From: RGIG8775 sp045587785
GTDB taxonomy: Bacteria; Bacillota; Clostridia; Oscillospirales; CAG-272
Direction: 5' to 3'
DNA: 14,297 nt
Assembly (NCBI GenBank): GCA_045587785.1
Contig: JAZNDA010000022.1
Coordinates: forward strand, 1 to 14,297
The notes below the pieces were generated by a model. It saw only the letters and a list, made by a program, of their open reading frames with translations. It had not been told where the DNA came from and searched no databases. The position numbers were made by a program, and so were the translations under genes. Positions 6,760-13,944 of the stretch are shown one piece after another. Each line of letters starts with the position of its first letter. Positions within the stretch are counted from its first letter, which is position 1.

Positions 6760-8112
6760 TCAGGCTTCGGCTTCGCACGCAAAGCCGTAGAGGTCATAGT
6801 CCACGACCTCTCTGATCTTGACGTCCACAAAACTGCCTGCCGCGATGCGGCGGGACGCCTTAAAGTAGACCTTGCCGTCGATCTCGGGGGCATCGTAGGC
6901 GCTTCTGCCATAGTGTGCCTCGCTGACCGCGTCAAAGTCCTCACAAAGCACGCGGAGGGTCTTGCCGATATATTTTTGGTTGTTTTGCTCGTTAATTTCA
7001 AGCTGCTGACCCATCAGAATATCATAACGGTCCTGCTTCAGTTGCTCGTCAATTTGATCGGGGAAATCATAGGCGGGGGTGTCCTCCTCGCGAGAGTAGG
7101 TAAACACGCCCACGCGCTCAAACCGCATCTGGCGCACAAACTCGCACAGCTCCTCGAAGTCCTCCTCAGTCTCCCCAGGGAAGCCCACGATAAAGGTAGT
7201 GCGGATGACGATGTCGGGGATCTCCCGTCTGAGCTTTGCCACTACCTCGCGGATCATACGGCTGTCGCCGTGGCGGTTCATGGCGGTCAGCATGTGATCG
7301 GAAATGTGCTGCAGGGGCATATCGATGTATTTGAGTATCCTGTCGTTGTCGCGCATCTCGGCGATCAATTCGTCGGTGATCTTGTCGGGATAGCAGTACA
7401 GAATTCTGATCCACGGGATGCTTGTTTCCTCGGTGATGCGGTGAAGAAGCTCCGCCAAGCGGTATTCACCGTAGAGATCCTTGCCGTAGCGCGTGGTATC
7501 CTGCGCCACCACAGTAAGCTCCCTCACGCCAAGCGACTCGAGATTCTTTGCCTCGGCGATGATATCCTCCATCGGGCGGCTTCGGAAGGGTCCTCGGATG
7601 GCAGGGATGGCGCAGTAGGCGCATTTGTTGTCACAGCCCTCGGCGATCTTGATGTAAGCGGCGTAGTCGGGCGTGGTCAGCACTCTGTCACCGCCAAGCC
7701 TCACCTCGGAATTCGGCTCATAGGAAGAATACGTCGGCTTTTTCCCGCCCTTTTTGGTCTTTTCGGTCACCGCCTTGACCGCATCCACGATGTGATGGAT
7801 ACTGCCTACGCCAAGCACCGCGTCCACCTCGGGCAGTTCGCGGAAGATCTCGTCGCGGTAGCGTTCGGCAAGACAGCCCGTCACCACGATGGCTTTCAAT
7901 GTATGATGCTTTTTGAGCCACGCAATATCCAAAATGTTGTCAATGGCTTCTTTTTTGGCACTTTCGATAAAGGCGCAGGTGTTGACGATCACCACGTCCG
8001 CCTCGGTCTCCTCGGGCGTGATCTCGTAGCCTGCCGCCAAAAGCTCATGGAGCATGACCTCGGTGTCCAGTTGATTTTTGGGACAGCCGAGCGAAACAAA
8101 TCCTATTTTCAT
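6760..8112 (-). CDS. rimO: Ribosomal protein S12 methylthiotransferase RimO
   Basis: This 450-residue radical SAM enzyme adds a methylthio group to the conserved aspartate of ribosomal protein S12. The N-terminal UPF0004 domain has its three cluster cysteines at C10, C46 and C80. The radical SAM cluster motif C-x3-C-x2-C is C160, C164 and C167 in EGCDNKCAYCAIP. A TRAM domain ends the protein (from about 380). KIGFVSLGCPKNQLDTE at the N terminus is characteristic of RimO rather than MiaB. ATG 8110-8112 is preceded by CGGAG at 6 bases; an in-frame ATG 15 codons earlier lacks a site. It is the first gene of a minus-strand operon with pgsA and the ligase-like gene. Confidence 0.96.
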   Translation of the reverse strand: MKIGFVSLGCPKNQLDTEVMLHELLAAGYEITPEETEADVVIVNTCAFIESAKKEAIDNILDIAWLKKHHTLKAIVVTGCLAERYRDEIFRELPEVDAVLGVGSIHHIVDAVKAVTEKTKKGGKKPTYSSYEPNSEVRLGGDRVLTTPDYAAYIKIAEGCDNKCAYCAIPAIRGPFRSRPMEDIIAEAKNLESLGVRELTVVAQDTTRYGKDLYGEYRLAELLHRITEETSIPWIRILYCYPDKITDELIAEMRDNDRILKYIDMPLQHISDHMLTAMNRHGDSRMIREVVAKLRREIPDIVIRTTFIVGFPGETEEDFEELCEFVRQMRFERVGVFTYSREEDTPAYDFPDQIDEQLKQDRYDILMGQQLEINEQNNQKYIGKTLRVLCEDFDAVSEAHYGRSAYDAPEIDGKVYFKASRRIAAGSFVDVKIREVVDYDLYGFACEAEA

Positions 8113-8165
8113 AAAAATCTCCGTTTGGGAACATGATATGTGTATCTGCGAAAGCATACATATAC

Positions 8166-8194
8166 ATTATAACACACACCCTCCCCCGTGTCAA
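8166..8194 (-). promoter_or_regulatory. Consensus sigma-A promoter for rimO-pgsA operon
   Basis: On the minus strand, TTGACA (8189-8194) and TATAAT (8166-8171) are both perfect, with a 17-base spacer. It lies 54 bases before the rimO start and is divergent from the DUF1836 promoter. Confidence 0.9.
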
Positions 8195-8238
8195 CCGATA
8201 TTTTTCAGAAAAAAATCAAAGAATTCGGAAGATGCCTA

Positions 8239-8267
8239 TTGACAATCGCATGATTGTGTGATATACT
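8239..8267 (+). promoter_or_regulatory. Sigma-A promoter for the DUF1836-flotillin operon
   Basis: TTGACA (8239-8244) and TATACT (8262-8267) are 17 bases apart, 35 bases before the DUF1836 start. The spacer contains an inverted repeat at 8242-8257. Confidence 0.88.
8242..8257. promoter_or_regulatory. Operator-like dyad inside the promoter spacer
   Basis: ACAATC-GCAT-GATTGT has perfect 6-base arms and lies between the -35 and -10 boxes, overlapping the last bases of the -35. A dimeric repressor bound here would block RNA polymerase. The first gene of the operon encodes an HTH-type protein, so autoregulation is plausible but unproven. Confidence 0.5.
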
Positions 8268-8301
8268 GTAGCAAAGAAAGCAAGAAGAAAGGAGGGCATT
8301 C

Positions 8302-8877
8302 ATGAATCTTACCATTGACGAATGTATGATCCCCGGTACCATACTGAAAAAAAGCGACATGGGAAACGTGACGGGGCTTGAATTTCTTTCCAAGATCTTT
8401 TTTATCACGGACGGCGTGTTTGTCGCCGAGGTCAAACGCATTTCGGGGCTTGACACCTCAACGCTTCAAAACTGGACCAAACGCGGATGGCTGGAAAACA
8501 CCAAAGGACGGCAGTATCATATCGATCACGTAGCCCACATTCTGATCATCAATATGCTCCGTTCGTGCATGCAGCTTGACCGCATCGACTTCCTCGTTCG
8601 CTACATCAATGGCAACGTGAATGACAAAAACGATGACATTATCCGTGCCTCGGTGCTGTACGATTACATCTGCCGCACATTAGACAGGCTGACGGGAGAG
8701 GACGCGATCTCCACGGAGAATATCCGCCCATTGCTGGACGAGATACTCTTGGACTATGAGGAACCCATGACAGGAGCCAAAAAGCGGCTTCTGAAGGGAC
8801 TTGAGATCATAGTGATCGCATATTACGCCTCGCTGACAAAGCACCGCGCGGATATGCTTTTTGAGGAACTTAGGTGA
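8302..8877 (+). CDS. DUF1836 family protein, putative MerR-like HTH regulator
   Basis: The 191-residue protein matches the DUF1836 pattern: an N-terminal helix-turn-helix resembling MerR (about 38-73, with STLQNWTKRGWL followed by a GRQY wing) and an all-alpha C-terminal region with the INMLRSCMQLDRIDFLVRYING-type stretch at about 83-104. No enzymatic motif or membrane segment is seen. ATG 8302 follows a strong AAAGGAGGG site. It has its own consensus promoter and ends 36 bases before the NfeD-like gene, so it leads the flotillin operon. It may control that operon or itself through the dyad at 8242-8257; this is inference. The biological role of DUF1836 is not established. Confidence 0.85.
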   Translation: MNLTIDECMIPGTILKKSDMGNVTGLEFLSKIFFITDGVFVAEVKRISGLDTSTLQNWTKRGWLENTKGRQYHIDHVAHILIINMLRSCMQLDRIDFLVRYINGNVNDKNDDIIRASVLYDYICRTLDRLTGEDAISTENIRPLLDEILLDYEEPMTGAKKRLLKGLEIIVIAYYASLTKHRADMLFEELR

Positions 8878-8913
8878 GATGTTCTCTCTTGCCTACAAGA
8901 AAGGAGTAAATAT

Positions 8914-9519
8914 ATGATTGCTTGGTGGAATGGGCTGGAAACAGCACAGCAGATCTTTGCGCTGATCGCGATCCCTTCCACGCTGATCATGCTGATCCAG
9001 ACGATTCTTTTGCTGGTCGGCTTTGGCGGGGAGACAGACGCGGACGGCGATGACGTATTTGAAGCAAATGACATGGAGGGTGACGGACTCGCGCTGTTCT
9101 CGGTGCGCGGTATCGTGTCCATGCTGACGGTGTTCGGCTGGGCAGGTGTGGCGTTTTGGGAGCTGATGCCCCCGCTTCCCGCCATACTGCTTGCCACGGC
9201 TCTGGGGCTTCTTACGCTGTTTGGCATGGCGTATCTGATGCGCGCGGTGTCAAAGCTTCAGGCATCGGGTAACATTGACGTGGAAAACGCCGTCGGCAAG
9301 GTAGCAAAGGTATATATTCCCATCCCCCCTGCAGGCAAAGGAACGGGTAAAGTGACCGTCACCCTGCAGGAAAAATACAGCGAACTCTCGGCGATCACGA
9401 CAAGCGAACAAAAGATCGCCACAGGAAGCTTTGTGCGCGTAGTGGCGGTGGACGGCACGGGCATTTTGCTGGTGGAGCCGCTTGTGGCGGATAAAAAGGA
9501 GGCAGAGGGTGAAAAATAA
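8914..9519 (+). CDS. NfeD/YuaF-like membrane protein with OB-fold domain
   Basis: The 201-residue protein has three membrane segments (about 11-37, 66-84, 88-110) and a soluble C-terminal OB-fold domain (about 122-190) with the beta-rich NAVGKVAKVYIP, GKVTVTLQ and FVRVVAVDGTGILLVEPL stretches typical of short NfeD proteins. The loop at 39-58 is very acidic. Short NfeD proteins are encoded beside flotillins and help organise them in membrane domains, as YuaF does with FloT in Bacillus. ATG 8914 follows AAAGGAG. The downstream membrane-protein gene starts inside its last codons, and the flotillin gene follows. Confidence 0.88.
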   Translation: MIAWWNGLETAQQIFALIAIPSTLIMLIQTILLLVGFGGETDADGDDVFEANDMEGDGLALFSVRGIVSMLTVFGWAGVAFWELMPPLPAILLATALGLLTLFGMAYLMRAVSKLQASGNIDVENAVGKVAKVYIPIPPAGKGTGKVTVTLQEKYSELSAITTSEQKIATGSFVRVVAVDGTGILLVEPLVADKKEAEGEK

Positions 9520-10039
9520 GGATATTCCGATTTTAGCGTTTCTCAATTTCCTTTATCTTTTGGTGGCGTGCGTTGCCGCCGAGCTGTTTACCATCCTGCT
9601 GATCCGCTTTGCCATTCTCTTTGTGGAGCTTGACTTCGCGGCGGCGTCCGCCATTCGTCTGTGCTCACTGTTTGCCATATCCACGGGGCTGTTTTGCCTG
9701 CTTGGATACAAGGATGGCTACCGAAACGCCTGTTTCACACCGTCCGAAGCCATCCCCGCTGTGGGACTTGCGGCACTTGTGCATTTTTTGATCTGCATAC
9801 CCACGCACTTCTCCCCTTGGTTGGCAGGTGCAACAAGGCACATTTCGGGCTTCCTTTTGCTTGGCGGCGCGTATAACAGCGAGTCCAGAATAAGAGAGAT
9901 CCCCTTTATCGGCATGATCGCCGTCGGCTTTGCCATGGCGCTCGTATGGGCAGGGCTTTTCCTGCTTGCAAACTACTTCGGATTTCGCAAAAGGCTCCGC
10001 GACCGCGGCGTTCTGACAGGCGAAACCACACAAAATTAA
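9509..10039 (+). CDS. Unrecognised multi-pass membrane protein in the flotillin operon
   Basis: I do not recognise this 176-residue family. It has four likely membrane segments (about 7-38, 46-67, 81-99, 131-157), possibly a fifth at 108-120, and a short basic cytoplasmic-looking tail (FRKRLRDR at 159-166). Start choice: GTG 9509 lies 6 bases after AAGGAGG (9496-9502) and gives a KNKD start. The open frame extends upstream to an ATG at 9482, but that has no ribosome binding site. The gene overlaps the end of the NfeD-like gene by 11 bases and ends 18 bases before flotillin, so the three are almost certainly co-expressed. Position suggests a partner or regulator of the flotillin domain; this is inference only. 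Confidence 0.85.
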   Translation: MKNKDIPILAFLNFLYLLVACVAAELFTILLIRFAILFVELDFAAASAIRLCSLFAISTGLFCLLGYKDGYRNACFTPSEAIPAVGLAALVHFLICIPTHFSPWLAGATRHISGFLLLGGAYNSESRIREIPFIGMIAVGFAMALVWAGLFLLANYFGFRKRLRDRGVLTGETTQN

Positions 10040-10057
10040 AACACGGAGGAAACATCA

Positions 10058-11470
10058 ATGACACACACAACCTTACTCGCGGGCGGCATCTCGCCTTCCC
10101 TTGTCGCACTCATCTGCGTCATCGCCGTGGTGGTCTTCACGGGCTTTATCGTGGTGATCTCCCGTTACAAAAAGTGCCCCTCGGATAAGATCATGGTCAT
10201 CTACGGTAACGTAGGCACCAACAAGGACGGCACGTCCCGCAGTGCAAAATGTATCCACGGCGGCGCGGCATTCGTGGTTCCCGTGGTACAGGCGTATGAG
10301 TATCTGGATCTGACGCCCCTTTCCATCAGCGTGGACCTTACCAACGCGCTTTCCAGACAGAACATCCGTATTGACGTACCTTCCCGTTTCACGGTTGGTA
10401 TCTCCATAGAGCCGGGCGTGATGCAAAACGCCGCCGAAAGACTTCTCGGGCTTAAGCTGGTAGAGATCCAAGAGCTTGCCAAGGATATCATCTTCGGTCA
10501 GCTCCGTTTGGTCATCGCCACCATGGATATCGAGGAGATCAACACCGACAGAGACAAGTTCCTTGACGCAGTATCGGGCAACGTGGAGACCGAGCTGAAA
10601 AAGATCGGTCTGCGTCTGATCAACGTCAACGTCACCGACATCAACGATGAGAGCGGATACATCGCAGCTCTGGGTAAGGAAGCCGCCGCCAAGGCAATCA
10701 ACGATGCTAAGATCTCGGTCGCCGAGGCTGACAGAGACGGTGCCATCGGTGCGGCAAACGCCGAGAAGGAGCAGAGAATCAACGTGTCGCGCTCCAATTC
10801 CGAGGCTATCAAGGGCGAGAACCTTGCCAAGGTGGAGGTTGCCGAATCCGAGGCGACCAGACGTGAGCGCGAGGCAGAGGCACTCAAGCGTGCGACTGCC
10901 GCCGAGAACATCCAGAGCGCAAAGGCGCTTGAGGAATCCTACGCCGCACAAGAGGCAGCCGAGCAGGCAAGAGCTAACCTTGAAAAGGCAAAGCTGGAGG
11001 CTGACGTCATCGTCAAGGCAGAGATCCAGAAAAAGGAGATCGAACTGGCAGCCGAGGCACGCGCCGAGGAGACCAGACGTCTGGCACAGGGTGAAGCCGA
11101 CGCGATCGTCATGAAGATGGAAGCGCAGGCAAAGGGTATGCGCGAGATCATGACCAAGCAGGCGGAGGGCTTTGCCGAAATCGTTCGTTCGGCAGGCGGC
11201 GCGGAGGATGCGGTTCGCATGATGATCGCCGACAAGCTGGAAGAGCTGACCCGTATTCAGGTAGAAGCCATCTCGAACCTCAAGATCGACAAGATCACGG
11301 TTTGGGACAGCGGAAGTGCAGGCGGCGACAAGTCGTCCACCGCAAACTTCCTCTCGGGTCTGATGAAGTCGGTGCCCCCCTTGCAGGAGATCTTCGATCA
11401 GGCAGGCATGAAGCTGCCCGAGTATCTGGGTAAGCCAAGCGACGCCGACGCGTCCGACAAGGCGGAATAA
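10058..11470 (+). CDS. Flotillin family protein (FloT-like, SPFH domain)
   Basis: The 470-residue protein has one N-terminal membrane segment (about 14-35), an SPFH/band 7 domain (about 40-215) including the DKIMVIYG and SRQNIRIDVPSRFTV stretches, and a long Glu/Ala-rich coiled-coil flotillin region (about 205-390) with many AE and EA repeats. Flotillins oligomerise at the inner face of the membrane and organise functional membrane microdomains. ATG 10058 follows GGAGG at an 8-base spacing. It is the last gene of the DUF1836 - NfeD - membrane protein - flotillin operon. FloT-like rather than FloA-like is judged from length and the NfeD partner. A long antisense open frame over it is a codon-bias shadow. 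Confidence 0.95.
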   Translation: MTHTTLLAGGISPSLVALICVIAVVVFTGFIVVISRYKKCPSDKIMVIYGNVGTNKDGTSRSAKCIHGGAAFVVPVVQAYEYLDLTPLSISVDLTNALSRQNIRIDVPSRFTVGISIEPGVMQNAAERLLGLKLVEIQELAKDIIFGQLRLVIATMDIEEINTDRDKFLDAVSGNVETELKKIGLRLINVNVTDINDESGYIAALGKEAAAKAINDAKISVAEADRDGAIGAANAEKEQRINVSRSNSEAIKGENLAKVEVAESEATRREREAEALKRATAAENIQSAKALEESYAAQEAAEQARANLEKAKLEADVIVKAEIQKKEIELAAEARAEETRRLAQGEADAIVMKMEAQAKGMREIMTKQAEGFAEIVRSAGGAEDAVRMMIADKLEELTRIQVEAISNLKIDKITVWDSGSAGGDKSSTANFLSGLMKSVPPLQEIFDQAGMKLPEYLGKPSDADASDKAE

Positions 11471-11485
11471 TTTAAAAAACAAATA

Positions 11486-11526
11486 GGCGGGGGCATTGCG
11501 CCCCCGCCCTACGCTACAGATTTTTT
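11486..11526 (+). terminator. GC-rich hairpin after flotillin
   Basis: GGCGGGGGC (11486-11494) pairs with GCCCCCGCC (11500-11508) around ATTGC. The T run (11521-11526) is 12 bases past the stem, so it is not a textbook terminator on the plus strand. On the minus strand a T-rich stretch follows more closely. It is the only hairpin near the flotillin stop and is the probable operon end. Confidence 0.55.
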
Positions 11527-11553
11527 GCATCATGCAGGACACGAAGTCACGCA

Positions 11554-11602
11554 GGCTCCTTCCACCGCTACTCGCGGTCCCCCTCCCTCTCGGAGGGAGG
11601 CT
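11554..11602 (-). repeat. Two-hairpin repeat, left inverted copy
   Basis: Read on the minus strand, this contains a CCTCCCTC/GAGGGAGG hairpin, a CCGC-GAGTA-GCGG hairpin and a GGAAGGAGCC end. It matches, in inverted orientation, the copy at 11695-11741. The copies share both ends and the order of hairpins but differ in the second stem, with pairing kept. Confidence 0.8.
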
Positions 11603-11694
11603 CTGTTGCGCCGTTTTTCGCAATAGCACAGACATCTTGTAAACAAAGGTGTTTGAGCCTTTTACGGATACAATTTGAGCGTGGGATCCTTGAA

Positions 11695-11741
11695 AGCCTC
11701 CCTCCGGGAGGGAGGTGGCGCCGTAGGCGACGGAAGGAGCC
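11695..11741 (+). repeat. Two-hairpin repeat, right copy
   Basis: It begins AGCCTCCCTCC, with a 9-bp near-perfect palindrome CCTCCCTCC-G-GGAGGGAGG and then CGCC-GTA-GGCG, ending GGAAGGAGCC. With the inverted copy at 11554-11602 it brackets a 92-base spacer (11603-11694) in which I see no gene. The rest of the gap to hemW (11742-11845) is AT-rich and holds an imperfect direct repeat (GCACAAAATTTAAA, 11766-11779 and CACAAAATTCAAA, 11811-11823); I see no convincing promoter. Confidence 0.8.
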
Positions 11742-11845
11742 CGCGCGACGATTCAAATCTGCTTGCACAAAATTTAAACGCACCGACAAATCAAAATTTG
11801 AAAGTATGCACACAAAATTCAAAACAGCCGCACATCGGAGTTGTC

Positions 11846-12973
11846 ATGATGAAAACACTTGGCTTATATCTTCACATACCCTTCTGTCGCAGTAAGTGTC
11901 TTTATTGCGATTTTTGCTCATTTCCGCACATGGATGACCCCACGGCAGACGGGTACTGCACGGCGCTCACACAAGAGATCGCCCTCTGGGGCGCGCGCAT
12001 GAAAGACTATCTCGTTGACACCGTATATTTCGGCGGCGGCACCCCGACCTATCTGCCCCCCGAGCGGCTTTGCTCGCTTCTTTCCGCAGTGCAAAAGAAC
12101 TTTTCACTTGCTAAGAACGCCGAGATCACCACCGAATGTAATCCTGCCACCGTAGATAAAAATGCCCTCTTGGCACTCAGAACGGCAGGCTTTAACCGTC
12201 TGAGCCTTGGCGCGCAATCGCTGAATGACGGGGAGCTGAAAGCCCTCGGGCGCATCCACACCGCAAAGCAGTTCGCGGACACCTTTTCGGATGCACGCGC
12301 GGCAGGCTTTGACAATATCAGCGTCGATCTGATGTTCGGTATTCCCCATCAGACCGCGGCATCTTTTGCGTACACGCTGGGGAAGCTTTGCGCCCTCTCA
12401 CCCGAGCACATCTCTGTCTACGGTCTCAAGATCGAGCAAGGCACGCCGTTTTATGACCGCCGCGCCTCACTTCCCCTCCCCGACGAGGATACCGAGCGCG
12501 GCATGTATATGCACGCGGCAGACTTTTTGGCATCACAAGGTTATGGGCAGTATGAGATCAGTAATTTTGCCAAAGCAGGTCGGGAGTCAAGGCACAATCT
12601 TCGCTACTGGAAGCGTGAGGATTATTTTGGCTTGGGGCTTGCAGCATATTCCTGTCTTGGCGATCTGCGTTTTTCGAACACCGAGGACATGCCGCGCTAT
12701 CTGTCGGGACAAAGAGAGGACACGCGGGAACAGGTCAGCGAGCATGACTGTCTGTGCGAATCGATCATGCTTGGCATGCGCCTCTCTGAGGGCTGTGACT
12801 TTGACGCGCTCGCAAAGCGGTACGGAGAAAAAGCCTATGAGTACATGAACGGACTTTCACGCTTTCTGCCGCTTGGTCTGGTGAAAAAGACCGCCCACGG
12901 CTATGCCTTCACAAAGGACGGCTTTTACGTCAGCAACGCCGTTTTGTCCGAAATTTTAGATTTTGAGGGATAA
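11846..12973 (+). CDS. hemW: Radical SAM heme chaperone HemW
   Basis: The 375-residue protein is related to coproporphyrinogen III dehydrogenase but belongs to the HemW group, which binds heme and delivers it to apoproteins. The HIPFCRSKCLYCDFCSF segment gives the C-x3-C-x2-C cluster ligands C14, C18 and C21, with GGGTP at 63-67. GIPHQT, EQGTPFY, YEISNFA and HNLRYW are further family landmarks, and length is normal. The start is ATG 11846 or ATG 11849; CGGAG (11836-11840) fits either. The open frame continues upstream, but that extension covers the repeat element and has no family similarity. It stands alone, without the lepA or hrcA neighbours often found with it. Confidence 0.93.
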   Translation: MMKTLGLYLHIPFCRSKCLYCDFCSFPHMDDPTADGYCTALTQEIALWGARMKDYLVDTVYFGGGTPTYLPPERLCSLLSAVQKNFSLAKNAEITTECNPATVDKNALLALRTAGFNRLSLGAQSLNDGELKALGRIHTAKQFADTFSDARAAGFDNISVDLMFGIPHQTAASFAYTLGKLCALSPEHISVYGLKIEQGTPFYDRRASLPLPDEDTERGMYMHAADFLASQGYGQYEISNFAKAGRESRHNLRYWKREDYFGLGLAAYSCLGDLRFSNTEDMPRYLSGQREDTREQVSEHDCLCESIMLGMRLSEGCDFDALAKRYGEKAYEYMNGLSRFLPLGLVKKTAHGYAFTKDGFYVSNAVLSEILDFEG

Positions 12974-12977
12974 GTTT

Positions 12978-13050
12978 CGCACTCTGCGGAGTGCGACCAT
13001 GGACGCTGTCCTTGGAACCTGCGAGCTTTAAAAAGCTCGACCAAACTTTC
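12978..13050 (-). repeat. Left arm of composite structured repeat H
   Basis: It starts 4 bases after the hemW stop. Plus-strand order: hairpin CGCACTC-TGCG-GAGTGCG (12978-12995), a hairpin-2 form CCATGGAC-GCT-GTCCTTGG (12997-13015, one T-T mismatch) and hairpin 1 CGAGCTTT-AA-AAAGCTCG (13022-13039), then CCAAACTTTC. This is the inverted arm orientation, as at 2581-2662. It probably also serves as the hemW transcript 3' end. Confidence 0.8.
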
Positions 13051-13069
13051 ATGGCTTTGGTTTTACTTA

Positions 13070-13204
13070 GTCATTTTGCCCCCGTCGCAGACGGGGGGAT
13101 ACCGCGCGATGCCTCGCAAAAGAAAAGAAAGCGATCTTTCTTTGTCTTTGCGACGGCAACGCGCTAACCGAGAATCTCGTAGAGATTCTCGGTTACAAAA
13201 TGAC
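13070..13204. repeat. Cloverleaf structured element, copy H
   Basis: The outer stem is GTCATTTTG (13070-13078) with CAAAATGAC (13196-13204). P2 is CCCCCGTC-GCA-GACGGGGG (13079-13097). P3 is a long imperfect stem (13105-13163: CGCG-AT-GCC on the left, GGC-AA-CGCG on the right, with an A/G-rich over C/T-rich inner helix). P4 is a perfect 15-bp stem with a GTA loop (13165-13195). The stem sequences share little with copies F and G, but the order, count and closing stem are the same. Confidence 0.85.
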
Positions 13205-13228
13205 GTGAAATTTGTACAAACCAATTCA

Positions 13229-13285
13229 GTAAAAGTTTTAGTCAAGTTTTTTCAAAAACTTGCGGGGTTTGGGGCAGAGCCCCAA
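13229..13285 (+). repeat. Right arm of composite structured repeat H
   Basis: After GTAAAAGTTTTAGT come hairpin 1 CAAGTTTTT-TC-AAAAACTTG (13243-13262... inner pairs AT-rich) and hairpin 2 TTGGGGC-AGA-GCCCCAA (13269-13285). It is in the direct orientation, mirroring the left arm, so 12978-13285 is one complete composite element of about 308 bp. The following 13286-13336 stretch holds no gene. Confidence 0.85.
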
Positions 13286-13336
13286 GCGTTCCCTGCAGAT
13301 CCCCGAACATTGTCGAATGAAAATGTGTGAAAGGCA

Positions 13337-13365
13337 TTGACTTTTCGGGAAAAATATAGTACAAT
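13337..13365 (+). promoter_or_regulatory. Sigma-A promoter for DUF1292 gene
   Basis: TTGACT (13337-13342) and TACAAT (13360-13365) are separated by 17 bases, each one mismatch from consensus, 35 bases before the start codon. Confidence 0.8.
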
Positions 13366-13400
13366 AAGAATGTGAAGATCAAGAAAAGGAGTGCACAAAC

Positions 13401-13712
13401 ATGGACGAAAAAAATCTGGATGAAAACCTGCTTGGTGACGAATACTATACACTGACAGACGAGGACGGAAACGAGCTGAAATTTGAGCTTCTTGCCAGAG
13501 CCGAGATCAAGGGCACACAGTATTATGCTTTTGCCCCTGCCGACGAGGGCGAGACCGACGAGGACGGCGTGTGCGAATATACCATTCTCAAGTCGATCCT
13601 TGAGGACGGCGAGGAAATGCTGGTCTCCATCGACGATGACGACGAGTTCGACGATGCCGCCGACTACTTCGACGATCTGTTTTCGCAAGAGATCGACTAC
13701 GACGCCGAGTAA
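13401..13712 (+). CDS. DUF1292 family protein
   Basis: The 103-residue, very acidic cytoplasmic protein fits DUF1292 (the YrzB family of Firmicutes): a DEYYTLTDEDGNELKFELL strand pair near the N terminus, QYYAFAP, an acidic loop and a DEFDDAADYFDDLF helix near the end. No catalytic motif or membrane segment is present, and the function of the family is unknown. ATG 13401 is preceded by AAAAGGAG. It has its own promoter and is followed within 7-10 bases by the candidate structured RNA, which might be processed from its transcript. Confidence 0.9.
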   Translation: MDEKNLDENLLGDEYYTLTDEDGNELKFELLARAEIKGTQYYAFAPADEGETDEDGVCEYTILKSILEDGEEMLVSIDDDDEFDDAADYFDDLFSQEIDYDAE

Positions 13713-13718
13713 AAAATA

Positions 13719-13940
13719 AAAAACCATCCTGCTTAGTGCGTGATGGGACGGGTAAATGGACCTACAGTTGAATTAAAGGAGTTCGGAGTTCCGCGGTGGT
13801 TTGCAGACCTCCCTTTTGCATACCGATTGACTTGTCTCGGCTGTAAAAGGACGTTGGGAGCAGTAAAGCCGAGGACAGGACACCGCCTTGCACGGCAGGG
13901 TTTCTATCTTCCCGACCACACGGCTCGGTGGGGTTTTTGT
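13719..13940 (+). ncRNA. Candidate structured non-coding RNA, family not recognised
   Basis: The stretch folds as a closed unit. AAAC (13721-13724) and CCTGC (13728-13732) pair with GCAGG (13895-13899) and GTTT (13900-13903); GTGC (13736-13739) pairs with GCAC (13890-13893); GCGGTG (13793-13798) with CACCGC (13881-13886); and TGTC-TCGGCT (13833-13842) with AGCCGA-G-GACA (13867-13877). A terminator-like hairpin (13912-13933) and TTTTT (13934-13938) follow at once. No promoter was found directly upstream. The size (about 185 bases inside the closing stem) and closed ends recall 6S RNA, but a long one-sided 53-base segment does not fit a simple 6S fold. RNase P, tmRNA and SRP signature sequences are absent. 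An open frame through it has no ribosome binding site. Confidence 0.5.
13912..13938 (+). terminator. Terminator-like hairpin of the candidate RNA
   Basis: CC-GA-CCAC pairs with GTGG-GG around ACGGCTCG, followed by TTTTT. The stem has a two-base bulge; an alternative CCGA/TCGG pairing exists. Confidence 0.5.
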
Positions 13941-13944
13941 TTCT

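Noticed and set aside
6913..8136. Plus-strand open frame of 407 codons opposite rimO
   Set aside because: It is a shadow of rimO, with His/Gly-rich composition and no domain.
10073..11635. Long minus-strand open frame of 520 codons opposite flotillin
   Set aside because: It is antisense to flotillin, Leu/Asp/His-rich, and begins inside a repeat element; no family features.
11675..11845. N-terminal extension of hemW
   Set aside because: The extension covers the repeat at 11695-11741; HemW family proteins begin near the IPFC cluster motif, and a ribosome site precedes ATG 11846.
13719..13940. Firm call of 6S RNA
   Set aside because: Closed ends and length fit, but the internal pairing leaves a long one-sided segment and I cannot verify conserved 6S positions without a model search.
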